Shown in pieces: positions 44,187 through 53,807 of a DNA stretch of 64,000 nt (position 1 is its first letter; every line of letters begins with the position of its first letter). The translations under genes and the position numbers were made by a program. Location: assembly GCA_032334055.1 (NCBI GenBank), contig JAUOZS010000001.1, forward strand, positions 248,001-312,000, read 5' to 3'. The stretch comes from Selenomonadales bacterium 4137-cl. GTDB taxonomy: Bacteria; Bacillota; Negativicutes; Sporomusales; UBA7701. The notes beneath the pieces were generated by a model, which had not been told where the DNA came from, did no database searches, and saw nothing but the letters and a program-made list of their open reading frames with translations.

Positions 44187-45353
44187 GTGGGCAACCGGAT
44201 TCTCTTTGTCGATGACGAGAAAGCAATTCTGCGGGCGATCGACAGGCTGCTGTTCGATAGCGAATACGAGGTGCTGACCGCCGAGAGCGGCCAAGCCGGT
44301 CTGGAACTTCTGGCAGCCGGCCCGGTCGATGTGGTTGTTTCGGACATCCGCATGCCCGGAATGGACGGCCACCAGTTCCTTCGTGAGGTTAAAACCCTCT
44401 ATCCGCGCACCACGCGTTTAATCCTCAGCGGCTACGCCGAGGAAAGCGCGATCCTCAACAGCATCGTGGACGGCTCAAGCAACATGTATATGCTTAAGCC
44501 GTGGGAAGGACAGGACCTAAAAGTAAAGCTCGCCCAAATCTTTGCCGCCAGAGGATTATACAACAACAAAACGACGCTCGAATTTGCCGATAAGCTGGAG
44601 AACCTGTCGATTGCGCCGGGTGTTTACGGCCACGTCGTCAAGCTGACGGAAAACGGGGCGGACGCAACTGAAATCGCTGGATTTATCGAGAGCGATCCGG
44701 CGGCAGCGGCGGCGGTGCTTAGGGTCGTAAACAGCGCCTTTTCCGGCGGCGAAACCGGCTCGATTGCCAAGGCGATCACCTCACTGGGACTTACGGTAGT
44801 CAAGACCGTCGTACTGGCCTGCAGCCTGTTTAAATTTGCTAATTTTAATGTGCCTCCGTTCAGCCCCGAAAAGCTGACCCAAAAGGCATGCGCCGCCAAC
44901 AAACTGATGACGCTCATCTATTCTGACCTGCTGGGAAAGCTGATGCCTGATGCTTCGCAGACCGCCGCACTGCTGATCGACGTCGGCTTGCTGCTGTGCC
45001 TGCATTATTTCCCCGAGCAGTATGAGAGAATTATGCGGGAATACGCACAGGGCCCCGAGCAGGACTTCGCCGAGCTCGAAAAAGGAGCTTTCGGGGTTAC
45101 TCATCGGGAGTTCGGTGGGTATTTGCTCAACTGGTGGGGCTTGCCCTACCCGATAGTCGAGACGGCGCTTTTTCACCATGACCCTTTCCGGGATGCGATC
45201 ATGAACCGGGAATTGGTGGCTGTGGCGCATGTCGCCGATTATTATGCGTGGCAGACGGTTGGGCCGGAATTTGCCCGGAGGCTCGAACCGGGCGTTTTTG
45301 AGGTTCTGGGATTCAGCGAGGAGGACCTGCGGCCTCTCATGAAGGGATTATAA
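44187..45353 (+). CDS. Response regulator with HDOD output domain
   Basis: 388 residues. Receiver domain with Asp in VVVSDIRMPGMDGHQF and LKPWEGQDLK, then a HDOD domain (about 135-330: GFIESDPAAAAAVLRVVNSA, FGVTHREFGGYLLNWWGLP, VAHVADYYAW). The start is a GTG with an AGGGGGCG site. HDOD domains are HD-superfamily folds usually without catalytic His-Asp; they mediate regulation of signalling. It precedes a sensor kinase gene by 97 bases, probably its partner. Confidence 0.88.
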   Translation: MGNRILFVDDEKAILRAIDRLLFDSEYEVLTAESGQAGLELLAAGPVDVVVSDIRMPGMDGHQFLREVKTLYPRTTRLILSGYAEESAILNSIVDGSSNMYMLKPWEGQDLKVKLAQIFAARGLYNNKTTLEFADKLENLSIAPGVYGHVVKLTENGADATEIAGFIESDPAAAAAVLRVVNSAFSGGETGSIAKAITSLGLTVVKTVVLACSLFKFANFNVPPFSPEKLTQKACAANKLMTLIYSDLLGKLMPDASQTAALLIDVGLLLCLHYFPEQYERIMREYAQGPEQDFAELEKGAFGVTHREFGGYLLNWWGLPYPIVETALFHHDPFRDAIMNRELVAVAHVADYYAWQTVGPEFARRLEPGVFEVLGFSEEDLRPLMKGL

Positions 45354-45450
45354 CGGGAGAGCAGGAGACGAGCGACCTGATGGTTTTTCCCCGATCGAAG
45401 CATGGTCAGGTACGGGAATGTCGTTGTGTGCGACCGGAGGAGGGCGGGGT

Positions 45451-47481
45451 TTGAGAAAAGTAAGCATTAGGGAAGCTTTCGGCGGCGCCTCGCCTGCATT
45501 GCGCAATCTCAGCCTGGGGATTGTGCTTTTCGGCATCTTCATGGTGTTCGCGGTTTTTCTGGCTTATTATAACGCCATCCAGGGAGAGCGGCAGGAAGAG
45601 ATGCGGGCTGCCGTGAAAGAAACGGCCAACCTGGCGCGGGCATTCGAAGAACATACTCTGCGGACGCTGATGAGCGCCGATCAGGCGACTCTTTTCTTGA
45701 AGTATCACTACGAACGGGAAGGCAAGTCAATCGACATTCCCGGCTATATTCGCGATGGCAGGCTTCCGGGCGAGCCGTTCATAATTATGGGCGTTATCGA
45801 CGAGAACGGTGATCTCGTGGCCAGCAGCCAGGTGCCGCTTGTTACCGCCAACTTTAGCGACAGAGAGCATTTTCGGGTACACGTTAACCGAGACAGCGAG
45901 CAGCTGCACATCGGCAAGCCCGTTTTGGGACGGGTGTCGGGCAGATGGGCGATTCAGATGACCCGCCGCGTAAACAAGCCGGACGGCTCATTCGGCGGGG
46001 TGGCGGTGGTCGCTGTTGATCCTTACTATTTCAGCGACTTCTATCGACAGGTCGATCTGGGGCAGAACTCGGCGGTAGTGCTGGTGGGACGGGACGGCAT
46101 CGTGCGGGCGCGCCAAGCCGGCTCTTCCACTGTGGCGGGGCAGGATTTGACAGGTACGGAGCTGATGAATAAGCTGGTCGACAGCGACGCCGGGAGTTAT
46201 GTCGCTACGCGGGAGGAAGATGGCGTAACGCGATTATACAGTTATCGGGCGCTGCTGTCCTATCCGGTAGCGGTGGCGGTGGGGATCGACAGGCAGGAAA
46301 TCCTGCAGCGGGCCGGCGGTCGCAGTACTCATTATTACCCGGTTGCCGGGTTGATTTGCCTTGGGATACTTGTCTGCGTGCTGCTGCTGTTGCGGTTTGT
46401 CGCCCGTTATAAGGCTTACGACGAAGACCTGCGGTCGGCCCGCGCCTTGCTGGAGGCCCGGGTCGAAGAGCGGACGCGGGAATTGTCCGCTCTGAACGAG
46501 GAATTGAAAGCCATGAACGAAGAGCACCTGGCGATGAACGAGGAGCTCCAGAGCACCAACCGCGAACTATGGGACGAGGTGGGTATGCGCCGCCGGACCG
46601 AAGTGGAGCTCAAGCACAGAAACGAGGAGCTTGCCGAGGCGTACGCCGAGTTGAACACCATCCAGCTTCAGGCTTATCAACAGGACAAAATGGCGTCGAT
46701 CGGCCAACTCGCCGCCGGAGTGGCCCATGAGATAAATAATCCTATGTCTTTCATCATCAGCAACTTGGAGTCCCTGAACGATTACCTTGGTCGCCTGACC
46801 CGGTTCATCAAGCTGCAGGAGGAGACTGTGTCCGAACTGACGGGCACCCATGCCGGGGAGGGCGTCCAGGAAGACAGGCTGGCTGTAGTCGGCAGGCTGG
46901 AGGCTGCGAGACAGTCGCTGAAGGTGGATTATGTAATTCACGACGTAGAAAGCCTTATAAACGAAACTTTTGAGGGTGCGGGACGGGTTAAGGATATCGT
47001 CCAGGATCTGAAAGGTTTTGCGCGGGTGGAGAGCGAAAGCAGGCTGGCCAATATCAATGAAGGCGTCGAAAGCGCTATCAATATCGTCTGGAACGAGATG
47101 AAGTACAAAGCGTCGCTCGACAGGGACTACGGCGAACTGCCGCTTACCAAGTGCAACATCGGTCAGCTAAACCAGGTTTTCATGAATGTCCTCGTTAACG
47201 CCACTCAAGCGATCGACAAGTGGGGAGAGATCAAGGTCAAGACATGGGCCGACGGCGGCAAAATATATATCAGTATTACCGATACGGGCTGCGGTATCCC
47301 GCCGCAATTGCTCAACAGGATTTTCGAACCCTTTTTCACCACCAAGGAGGTGGGCAAAGGGACCGGCCTAGGGCTTAGCGTAACCTACGACATCGTCAAG
47401 AGACACGGCGGGGAAATCAGGGTGACCAGTGAATCCGGCCAGGGGACGACCTTCACGATCATCATTCCTGTGACCGAATAA
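45451..47481 (+). CDS. Membrane histidine kinase with Cache sensor
   Basis: 676-residue kinase starting at TTG 45451, after a strong GGAGGAGGG site that would be inside a longer ATG frame. Membrane helices at about 20-40 and 290-310 flank an extracytoplasmic Cache-type domain. A cytoplasmic coiled coil (EERTRELSALNEELKAMNEE) precedes the H-box AAGVAHEINNPMSF with phospho-acceptor His426, and an ATPase domain with the N box MNVLVNATQAI and GTGLGLSVTYDIV. Likely partner of the upstream receiver-HDOD protein. Confidence 0.9.
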   Translation: MRKVSIREAFGGASPALRNLSLGIVLFGIFMVFAVFLAYYNAIQGERQEEMRAAVKETANLARAFEEHTLRTLMSADQATLFLKYHYEREGKSIDIPGYIRDGRLPGEPFIIMGVIDENGDLVASSQVPLVTANFSDREHFRVHVNRDSEQLHIGKPVLGRVSGRWAIQMTRRVNKPDGSFGGVAVVAVDPYYFSDFYRQVDLGQNSAVVLVGRDGIVRARQAGSSTVAGQDLTGTELMNKLVDSDAGSYVATREEDGVTRLYSYRALLSYPVAVAVGIDRQEILQRAGGRSTHYYPVAGLICLGILVCVLLLLRFVARYKAYDEDLRSARALLEARVEERTRELSALNEELKAMNEEHLAMNEELQSTNRELWDEVGMRRRTEVELKHRNEELAEAYAELNTIQLQAYQQDKMASIGQLAAGVAHEINNPMSFIISNLESLNDYLGRLTRFIKLQEETVSELTGTHAGEGVQEDRLAVVGRLEAARQSLKVDYVIHDVESLINETFEGAGRVKDIVQDLKGFARVESESRLANINEGVESAINIVWNEMKYKASLDRDYGELPLTKCNIGQLNQVFMNVLVNATQAIDKWGEIKVKTWADGGKIYISITDTGCGIPPQLLNRIFEPFFTTKEVGKGTGLGLSVTYDIVKRHGGEIRVTSESGQGTTFTIIIPVTE

Positions 47482-47488
47482 TGAAGGC

Positions 47489-47515
47489 AAAAAAGTCGCT
47501 TGCCGCGGCTTTTTT
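47489..47515 (+). terminator. Terminator after the sensor kinase
   Basis: 11-bp stem (47489-47499 and 47505-47515, one G-U pair), with a T6 run forming part of the stem. Confidence 0.65.
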
Positions 47516-47606
47516 CTGTCTCCGGCGCCCTTAGTCCACAGGTGTGAGAAGGGTTGCCGGCGAAGATACACAATATGTATTTCTGATTTGGGGTTGAGCT
47601 TACGAG

Positions 47607-48968
47607 ATGAAGTTGACCGGCCTGCGTTTTTGGCGGACTTTGCTGCCAGCAACGATGCTGGCGCTTGTTGTGACGCAGGTTGCCAGGCACGAGTACCCGT
47701 TGCCGCCTGACGCCGGGCTGCTATTGTGGCTGACGCGGCTTGACCCGCTGCTATTGGTAGGTCATCTGCGCTGGGAGGGTACGTTCCCGTCGTGGGGGTG
47801 GCTTCCTCTGGCCACGTTGCTGGTCACCTTTGCCGCCGGCAGGGTGTTTTGCGGCTGGCTGTGCCCTGTCGGCGGACTGCTAGCCGTTTTGCACAGTCTT
47901 CAGGGCGTCCGCTTGGGACCAAGCCGTCGGGACGGGCCACCCCGTTGGACACGTCATTTGCGCGTCTGGCGGTTTTATTGGCTGATATTATTGCTGGCGG
48001 TGCTGCTGCTCGGCAGCGGCTGGACGCTGTATCTGAGCCCTTTCCACCTGCTGACGTCCGAGATGTCGCGGCTTTGGGCGGGGCAGGTTCCCTGGGCGGC
48101 ATTGGCGCTTGTAACCGTCGGACTGATCACCTTTCCCCGGTTCTGGTGCGTTTACTTGTGCCCGTCGGGGCTGCTTTTGTCGGTCTTGGCCCGCTGGCGG
48201 CTGTGGGCGGTTAAAAAGCCGGCGGGTTGTATCAACTGTGGGGCGTGTTCCAAGGTATGCCCTACAGGGGCAAGTGCTTCCGGAACAAGTTCGGCAGGGG
48301 CGGACTGCCTGCTGTGCGGCCGGTGCGCCGAACGCTGCCCGATAAACGAGGGTATCGCGCTGGGAGAACGCAAAGGAGGCGGCATGGCGCCCGCAAGCGG
48401 CGGCGGCCTGTTCAAGAGGAGGGAGATCATCCGTGCGGGGGTGGCGTTGACGGTGGCGGCCGCAGCGGCTCCAACCCTGATTGTGGCCAAAGGCGATCCG
48501 CCGCTCAGGCCGCCGGGGGCGCTGGCGGAAGCCGAGTTTCTGGCCCGCTGCAGCCGTTGCGGACGTTGCATCAAGGCGTGCCCTGGCAAGTGCCTCAAGG
48601 CGGCGCCGCTGAGTAAGGGCGCCGCGGTATTCCTCACCCCGATGATCGTTCCCCGGGAAGCGCGGTGCGAGCTGACCCAGGATTGTCAGCGGGTCTGCCC
48701 GACGGGTGCGATTTCCCACCTGCCGGTAGCGAAAGCGATAATTGGATTTGCGGAGATCGACCGGACCCGCTGCCTCGGATGGACGGAGGGCAAGCTGTGC
48801 CTGTTGTGCCAGGAACAGTGTCCGCAGCATGCTATTACTTCCGATGGGCTGCACCGGCCGAGCGTATCCCATGAGTTGTGCGTCGGGTGCGGAGCCTGCG
48901 AAAACGGCTGCCCGGTGGAGGGGGCGGCCATTGTCGTGCGCCCTCAGCCATCGCGCCGTCGTCCCTGA
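47607..48968 (+). CDS. NapH-like/NapG-like fused ferredoxin membrane protein
   Basis: 453-residue fusion. The first half has about four membrane helices with Cys motifs (FCGWLCP, CVYLCP) and two [4Fe-4S] motifs (CINCGACSKVCP, CLLCGRCAERCP), like NapH/MauN. At about residues 268-290 a twin-arginine-like segment (KRREIIRAG plus hydrophobic stretch) appears, followed by four Cys clusters typical of NapG/MauM (CSRCGRCIKACP, CELTQDCQRVCP, CLLCQEQCP, CVGCGACENGCP). In known systems these are separate proteins moving electrons from quinol to periplasmic enzymes. No dedicated terminal reductase is adjacent. Confidence 0.88.
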   Translation: MKLTGLRFWRTLLPATMLALVVTQVARHEYPLPPDAGLLLWLTRLDPLLLVGHLRWEGTFPSWGWLPLATLLVTFAAGRVFCGWLCPVGGLLAVLHSLQGVRLGPSRRDGPPRWTRHLRVWRFYWLILLLAVLLLGSGWTLYLSPFHLLTSEMSRLWAGQVPWAALALVTVGLITFPRFWCVYLCPSGLLLSVLARWRLWAVKKPAGCINCGACSKVCPTGASASGTSSAGADCLLCGRCAERCPINEGIALGERKGGGMAPASGGGLFKRREIIRAGVALTVAAAAAPTLIVAKGDPPLRPPGALAEAEFLARCSRCGRCIKACPGKCLKAAPLSKGAAVFLTPMIVPREARCELTQDCQRVCPTGAISHLPVAKAIIGFAEIDRTRCLGWTEGKLCLLCQEQCPQHAITSDGLHRPSVSHELCVGCGACENGCPVEGAAIVVRPQPSRRRP

Positions 48969-49016
48969 GATCGGGACGGGTAGACTGGGCTAAATTATTT
49001 CCGAGGATGATGTTAA

Positions 49017-50015
49017 GTGTTTTATCTAACCGTCGACACCGGGACTACGAATACGCGGGTAAGGGTATGGCGGGGCGACCGGGTTGTCGCTGGGGCGTTC
49101 GCGGCGGTGGGAGTGCGGGATACGGCCGTGACGGGCAGCAGGGCAAGGTTGCAGCAGGGTGTTAGAGAGGCGTTGTCCGCAGCCTGCGCCGAGGCCGGCA
49201 TTACCGTCGACGACGCCGGGGCGATCGTGGCTTCCGGCATGATTACCTCCAATGTCGGGCTCCACGAGGTGCCGCATTTGGCGGCACCGGCAGGTCTGGA
49301 GGATTTGGCGGCGGGCATGGTGGCCGCCGTCGTTCCCGAAGTGGCGGACAAGCCGATCTGGTTTATCCCGGGCGTCAAGAACAGCATTGGGACGGTCGAT
49401 CTCGACAACTGCGAGAGAATGGATATAATGAGGGGCGAGGAGGTTGAGGCATTCGGCCTTGTTCGCAGACTCGGGCTGCGTGACGCGTCAATCGTCGTTC
49501 TTCCCGGCTCGCATACCAAGTTCATCCTGATGAACGACCGGCAGCGCATCGCCGGCTGCCTTACGACTCTGGCGGGGGAACTGCTCAGTGTCATTACGAA
49601 CAATACCATCCTCGCCAGTGCTCTGAACAGCTCTTTCGTGAACAGCATCAATGAGCAGATGGTGCTGAGAGGCGCCGAGTGCGCCCGCCAGGTGGGCCTT
49701 AGCCGGGCTTGCTTTACCGTGAGAATCCTCGATCAGTTCACCGGGTGCGATGTCGCGGAAAAGGCGAATTTTCTCCTGGGGGCGGTTGTCCAGACCGATC
49801 TGACGGCGCTGCGCTTCAGTTGGACGTTTGCCATCCGTCCTGAGATGCCGGTCTACATCGCGGGCAAACGGGAACTGCGGGCGGCATTTCATGCCGTGCT
49901 GCAGCAGGACGGTTTTTTCCGGGGGACGCTGCAGGCGATCGATGACGAAGTCCTTCAGGATATCGCCGGGTTCGGGGCGATGACGGTCGCAAGGGAACGA
50001 GGCCTTGTTAGATAG
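49017..50015 (+). CDS. dgoK: 2-dehydro-3-deoxygalactonokinase
   Basis: 332-residue sugar-acid kinase of the DgoK family. The N-terminal phosphate loop DTGTTNTRVRVW, then SGMITSNVGLHEVPH and a late FLLGAVVQTDL are characteristic. The start is GTG at 49017 with GAGG ten bases upstream. It phosphorylates 2-keto-3-deoxygalactonate. Followed after 27 bases by the aldolase gene that splits the product. Confidence 0.88.
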   Translation: MFYLTVDTGTTNTRVRVWRGDRVVAGAFAAVGVRDTAVTGSRARLQQGVREALSAACAEAGITVDDAGAIVASGMITSNVGLHEVPHLAAPAGLEDLAAGMVAAVVPEVADKPIWFIPGVKNSIGTVDLDNCERMDIMRGEEVEAFGLVRRLGLRDASIVVLPGSHTKFILMNDRQRIAGCLTTLAGELLSVITNNTILASALNSSFVNSINEQMVLRGAECARQVGLSRACFTVRILDQFTGCDVAEKANFLLGAVVQTDLTALRFSWTFAIRPEMPVYIAGKRELRAAFHAVLQQDGFFRGTLQAIDDEVLQDIAGFGAMTVARERGLVR

Positions 50016-50042
50016 TAATTAAGGCAAAGGGGCGGTGGATGC

Positions 50043-50684
50043 ATGGGCAAGGTTTTGGACCTGATCGCGGCCAACGGCGTCGTGGCGATTCTGCGGGGCA
50101 TCGAGCCGGCGCGAATGGTGCCGCTTGGCGGGGCTCTGCTGGCGGCCGGGGTGGGGGCGATCGAGGTGACGATGAACAGCGACGGCGCGCCGGAGGCCAT
50201 TACGGCGCTGCGGCGCGAGCTGGGTGAGGTTATGCCTGTCGGCGCCGGAACGGTAATGGACGGGGAGGCTGCCCACCGGGCGGTGGACGCCGGGGCGATG
50301 TTCCTCCTGACGCCGCACCTGGCGGAGGATACGCTGGCTGCGGCGATCGCGCTGGGCGTGCCGGCGGTGGTGGGGGCGATGACGCCCACCGAGGCTGTGC
50401 GGGCCTACAGCCTGGGAGCCGAGATGGTCAAGATATTCCCGGCGGGGACGCTGGGAGCAAATTACTTCCGTGAATTAAGAGGACCGTTGCCGCACATCAG
50501 GACGATGGCCGTCGGCGGGGTGAACGCCGCCAACGCCGCCGACTTCATCAAGGCGGGCGCGGCCGCGGTCGGCGCAGGCAGCCAGCTTATCGACCAGGCG
50601 GCGGTGAGAAGCGGCGACTGGGAAGCGGTGCGGAGCAAGGCGGCCGCGATGGTCGCGGCGGTGAAGTCGGCCCGAAACGTCTGA
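50043..50684 (+). CDS. KDPG/KDPGal aldolase
   Basis: 213-residue class I aldolase of the Eda/DgoA family. Glu in GAIEVTMNS, the Schiff-base Lys in EMVKIFPAG and the PVGAGTVMD region are present. Paired with DgoK it would cleave 2-keto-3-deoxy-6-phosphogalactonate (or gluconate) into pyruvate and glyceraldehyde-3-phosphate. Normal length; strong terminator follows. Confidence 0.9.
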   Translation: MGKVLDLIAANGVVAILRGIEPARMVPLGGALLAAGVGAIEVTMNSDGAPEAITALRRELGEVMPVGAGTVMDGEAAHRAVDAGAMFLLTPHLAEDTLAAAIALGVPAVVGAMTPTEAVRAYSLGAEMVKIFPAGTLGANYFRELRGPLPHIRTMAVGGVNAANAADFIKAGAAAVGAGSQLIDQAAVRSGDWEAVRSKAAAMVAAVKSARNV

Positions 50685-50691
50685 CCGGACT

Positions 50692-50729
50692 AAAAGCCTG
50701 GACCCTTCTTCGAAAGGGTCCAGGCTTTT
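50692..50729. terminator. Bidirectional terminator
   Basis: 16-bp perfect inverted repeat (50692-50707 and 50714-50729) with A- and T-runs between aldolase and tctA genes. Confidence 0.88.
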
Positions 50730-50758
50730 CAACGTGCCTTCAACAAAGAACCGGCTGG

Positions 50759-52276
50759 TTATTCGGGGGAAGCATCCTTTTCGCTTTCTGCCAGCATTTT
50801 TTTCTCCAGTCGCATCTGCATGACCGCCGAGGCGATCAGGGAAGCGATGGCGAGGATGATAAGCGTTAGGCTGATTGGACGGGTGAAGAGGACGCTGAAG
50901 TCGCCGTGGGAGACGATCATCGAGCGGCGCAGGCTGCTTTCCGCCAAAGGCCCGAGGATTAGGGAGAGCAGGATGGGCGAGGCAGGGAAGTCGTAGCGCT
51001 GCATGAAATAGCCGATGATGCCGAAGACGACGGCCAGCCCGACATCGAAAAGGCTGTTGCGCATTGAGTAGGCGCCGACGATCGAGAGCAGGAATATGAC
51101 GGGGATCAGGAAACTGCGCTCGACCGAGATGATTTTGACGAAGAAGCGAATGCCGAAGATGCCGATAATGAACATGAAGAAGTTGGCCATCATCATGCCG
51201 GCGAAAATACTGTAGACGATGTCGATATGGTCCTTGAAGAGAAGCGGGCCGGGCTGCAGGCCCTGGATGACGAGCGCGCCGAGCAGGACGGCGGTGACGG
51301 CGTCCCCCGGGACACCGAGGGATAGCATGGGGATCATGGCCCCGCCGGTGCAGGCGTTGTTGGCGGCCTCGGCCGCAGCTACGCCGGTGATTTCGCCTTT
51401 GCCGAAGTTTTCGGGGTTTTTGGAGGAGCGCTTTGCTTCACCATAGGCGACAAAGGCCGAGATGTCGCTGCCCGCCCCCGGGACGGAGCCGATAAAGGCG
51501 CCGATGAAAGTTGATTTAACGATGGTAACCCACGTTTTCTTGATGTCGGCCAGCGAGGGCAAGAGCTGTTGCTTGACAGCCTGGACCCTTTCCTGTTTAT
51601 AAAGCACTTCCACGCCCTTGAAGACTTCGGAAAGGGCGAACAGGCCGATGAGGGTGGGAATGAAAGCCGGTCCCTCGAAGAGATCCATGACGCCGAAAGT
51701 GAAGCGGGGATAGCCGGCCATGGGATCGAGGCCGATGGTGGAGATGAGCATCCCAAAAAAGCCGGCAATGATTCCTTTGATGATCGAGTTGCCGGAGATG
51801 GAAATGATGATGCTGAGGCCGAAGATTGCCAGGCCGAAATACTCGGGGGCGCTGAACTTGAGGGCGATCTTGGAGATTTGCGGCGAAGCGAAGGTCATGA
51901 TGAGGGCCCCGGAAAAGCCGCCAACAAACGAAGCGAAGATTGACATGGAGAGGGCCCGGCCGGCTTCGCCCTTCTGGTTGAGGGGATAGCCGTCGAGGAC
52001 GGTGGCTGCGGCGGCGGGGGTGCCTGGGGTCCTGATGAGGATGGCGGCGATCGATCCGCCGTAAATGGCGCCGCAGAAGATTCCCAGGAGCATGCCCAGA
52101 CCCTGGTGAACAGGGAGTCCGAAAGTAAAGGGGATCAGCAGAGCCACGCCCATGGTGGCCGTCAGTCCGGGCAGAGCGCCAATCAGTACTCCGGATAGCA
52201 CGCCGAGAAAAATAAGGCCGAAGCAGCTGGGCTGAAGGACGACCGCGAACCCTTTTAACAGTAGCTCAAGTTCCAT
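50759..52276 (-). CDS. tctA: Tripartite tricarboxylate transporter large permease TctA
   Basis: 505-residue membrane protein with about 12 helices. Family signatures GALPGLTATMGVALLIPFTF, GGSIAAILIRTPGTPAA and TGGAMIPMLSLGVPGDAVTA are present. Functions with TctB and TctC encoded upstream to import a carboxylate using a proton or sodium gradient. Confidence 0.93.
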   Translation of the reverse strand: MELELLLKGFAVVLQPSCFGLIFLGVLSGVLIGALPGLTATMGVALLIPFTFGLPVHQGLGMLLGIFCGAIYGGSIAAILIRTPGTPAAAATVLDGYPLNQKGEAGRALSMSIFASFVGGFSGALIMTFASPQISKIALKFSAPEYFGLAIFGLSIIISISGNSIIKGIIAGFFGMLISTIGLDPMAGYPRFTFGVMDLFEGPAFIPTLIGLFALSEVFKGVEVLYKQERVQAVKQQLLPSLADIKKTWVTIVKSTFIGAFIGSVPGAGSDISAFVAYGEAKRSSKNPENFGKGEITGVAAAEAANNACTGGAMIPMLSLGVPGDAVTAVLLGALVIQGLQPGPLLFKDHIDIVYSIFAGMMMANFFMFIIGIFGIRFFVKIISVERSFLIPVIFLLSIVGAYSMRNSLFDVGLAVVFGIIGYFMQRYDFPASPILLSLILGPLAESSLRRSMIVSHGDFSVLFTRPISLTLIILAIASLIASAVMQMRLEKKMLAESEKDASPE

Positions 52277-52298
52277 GGTAAACCACCTTTATCGTGTC

Positions 52299-52754
52299 TT
52301 AGCCCAGGAAACCGGCGGGCAAGGAGATGTCCAGCAAACGGTTGAATATGCCGTAAACGAGGAGGGTGACGGCGATTGAAACGGCGGCCATTTTGATATA
52401 GTCCCGCCGCTTAAGAAGATACATGAGTCCGAATAGAAAGACGGTGCTGGTGATGATGAAGCCGAGCGTGCCCAGCACCAGGCAGTAGGCTATTATGGCC
52501 AGCAGGGAGATGCCGGCCCGGTGGATGGCAGGGTCTTTGAGGCTGAAAGGGTCGGCCGAGGGCCTCGATTTGCCTCTGAGAGCCGCAGACAGCAGCATCA
52601 GGCTGAATATGCCCAGGCCAATCGCCAGGACGGTGGGGAAGAAGCTGGGACCGAGGAGAAGCACTTTGTCCTCGGGGAAGAAATAGGCGGTATAGATTAC
52701 ATAGACCGAGAGGGCGAGACCTAAAATGCCGGCAATAATGTCGGGAATTTTCAA
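52299..52754 (-). CDS. tctB: Tripartite tricarboxylate transporter small permease TctB
   Basis: 151-residue membrane protein with four predicted helices and the usual N-terminal start IPDIIAGILGLALSVYVIY. It lies 22 bases before tctA and 93 bases after tctC. Confidence 0.88.
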   Translation of the reverse strand: MKIPDIIAGILGLALSVYVIYTAYFFPEDKVLLLGPSFFPTVLAIGLGIFSLMLLSAALRGKSRPSADPFSLKDPAIHRAGISLLAIIAYCLVLGTLGFIITSTVFLFGLMYLLKRRDYIKMAAVSIAVTLLVYGIFNRLLDISLPAGFLG

Positions 52755-52847
52755 GAGATTACATCCTTTCTGCCGGGCGGCGACACTGCTTAAAGGCGAG
52801 ACAGGAAGGCAAATGCCGGTTGCCCGGCATTTGCCCCGTTCCAGCGG

Positions 52848-53807
52848 TTATTTCGTCAGGTTGAGTTTTTTCATGACCGCCTCGGTGTTGGCGGACGTCT
52901 TGTCGAGGAAGGTCTTGAATTCGGCGGCGGGGGCGTACGCCAGACCCAGGCCGGCTTTTTTGGCGAAAGCTTGGAATTCGGGGGAGTCGTAACCTTTCTT
53001 GAAGGCGTCGGCCAAGACTTTCTTCACGTTCTCGGGGGTGTTTTTGGGAACAGCCAGGCCGCGCCAGGTGGCGAAGGTGATGTCTAAGCCGGCTTCTTTG
53101 AAGGTCGGTACGTCGGGGAAGTTGGGGTCGCGTTTGTCGCTCATTACGGCCAGCATTCTGAGTTTGCCGGCTTTAACCTGGCTCTGCACCTCGGCGGGGC
53201 TGACGGTAACGGCCTGAATGTGTCCGCCGACGAGGTCGGTTACGGCCGGAGCGGCGCCATTAAAGGGAACGTGGTTGAGTTTGATACCCGCTTTTTCTTC
53301 CAGCAGGCCGGCGGCGATGTGCCACACGGAGGCGGGGCCGGAATTACCGACATTGACCTTGCCGGGGTTGGCCTTGGCGTAGTCGACGAAATCCTTGACC
53401 GTCTTAAAGGGGGAGTCGGCTTTTACGGTCAGAGCGGCGGGGTCGGTATTGAGCCGCATCAGGAGATCGTAATCTTTGTACGTGAAGGGAACGAGTTTTT
53501 GGGGCGGCAGGGACAGGAGCTCGAAGGTTATCATGGTGACGGTGTAGCCGTCGTTCTTGGCGTTGAGGCCGGCCCCGTGGCCAACCGCTCCGCCGCCGCC
53601 GGTGACGTTATTGACGGTGATGTTTTGGCCCAGGGCTTTTTCGGTATTTTTGGCGAGGCCGCGGGCTATGGCGTCCGTGCCGCCACCGGCCGCCCAGGGG
53701 ACGATAAGCGTGACCGGTTTGGTGGGGAACTTCTCGGCTTGGCCGCCACACCCTGCGACTACGACTACGAACAAACATACCAGAAGCAACGCGAACACTT
53801 TTTTCAT
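52848..53807 (-). CDS. tctC: Tripartite tricarboxylate transporter binding protein TctC
   Basis: 319-residue extracytoplasmic binding protein. A lipoprotein-like signal (LFVVVVAGCGGQ, Cys as lipidation site) is followed by FPTKPVTLIVPWAAGGGTD and VNVGNSGPASVWHIAAGLLE-type motifs of the TctC/Bug family. First gene of tctCBA. Convergent position near KDPGal enzymes suggests a sugar-acid ligand, as inference only. Confidence 0.92.
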   Translation of the reverse strand: MKKVFALLLVCLFVVVVAGCGGQAEKFPTKPVTLIVPWAAGGGTDAIARGLAKNTEKALGQNITVNNVTGGGGAVGHGAGLNAKNDGYTVTMITFELLSLPPQKLVPFTYKDYDLLMRLNTDPAALTVKADSPFKTVKDFVDYAKANPGKVNVGNSGPASVWHIAAGLLEEKAGIKLNHVPFNGAAPAVTDLVGGHIQAVTVSPAEVQSQVKAGKLRMLAVMSDKRDPNFPDVPTFKEAGLDITFATWRGLAVPKNTPENVKKVLADAFKKGYDSPEFQAFAKKAGLGLAYAPAAEFKTFLDKTSANTEAVMKKLNLTK

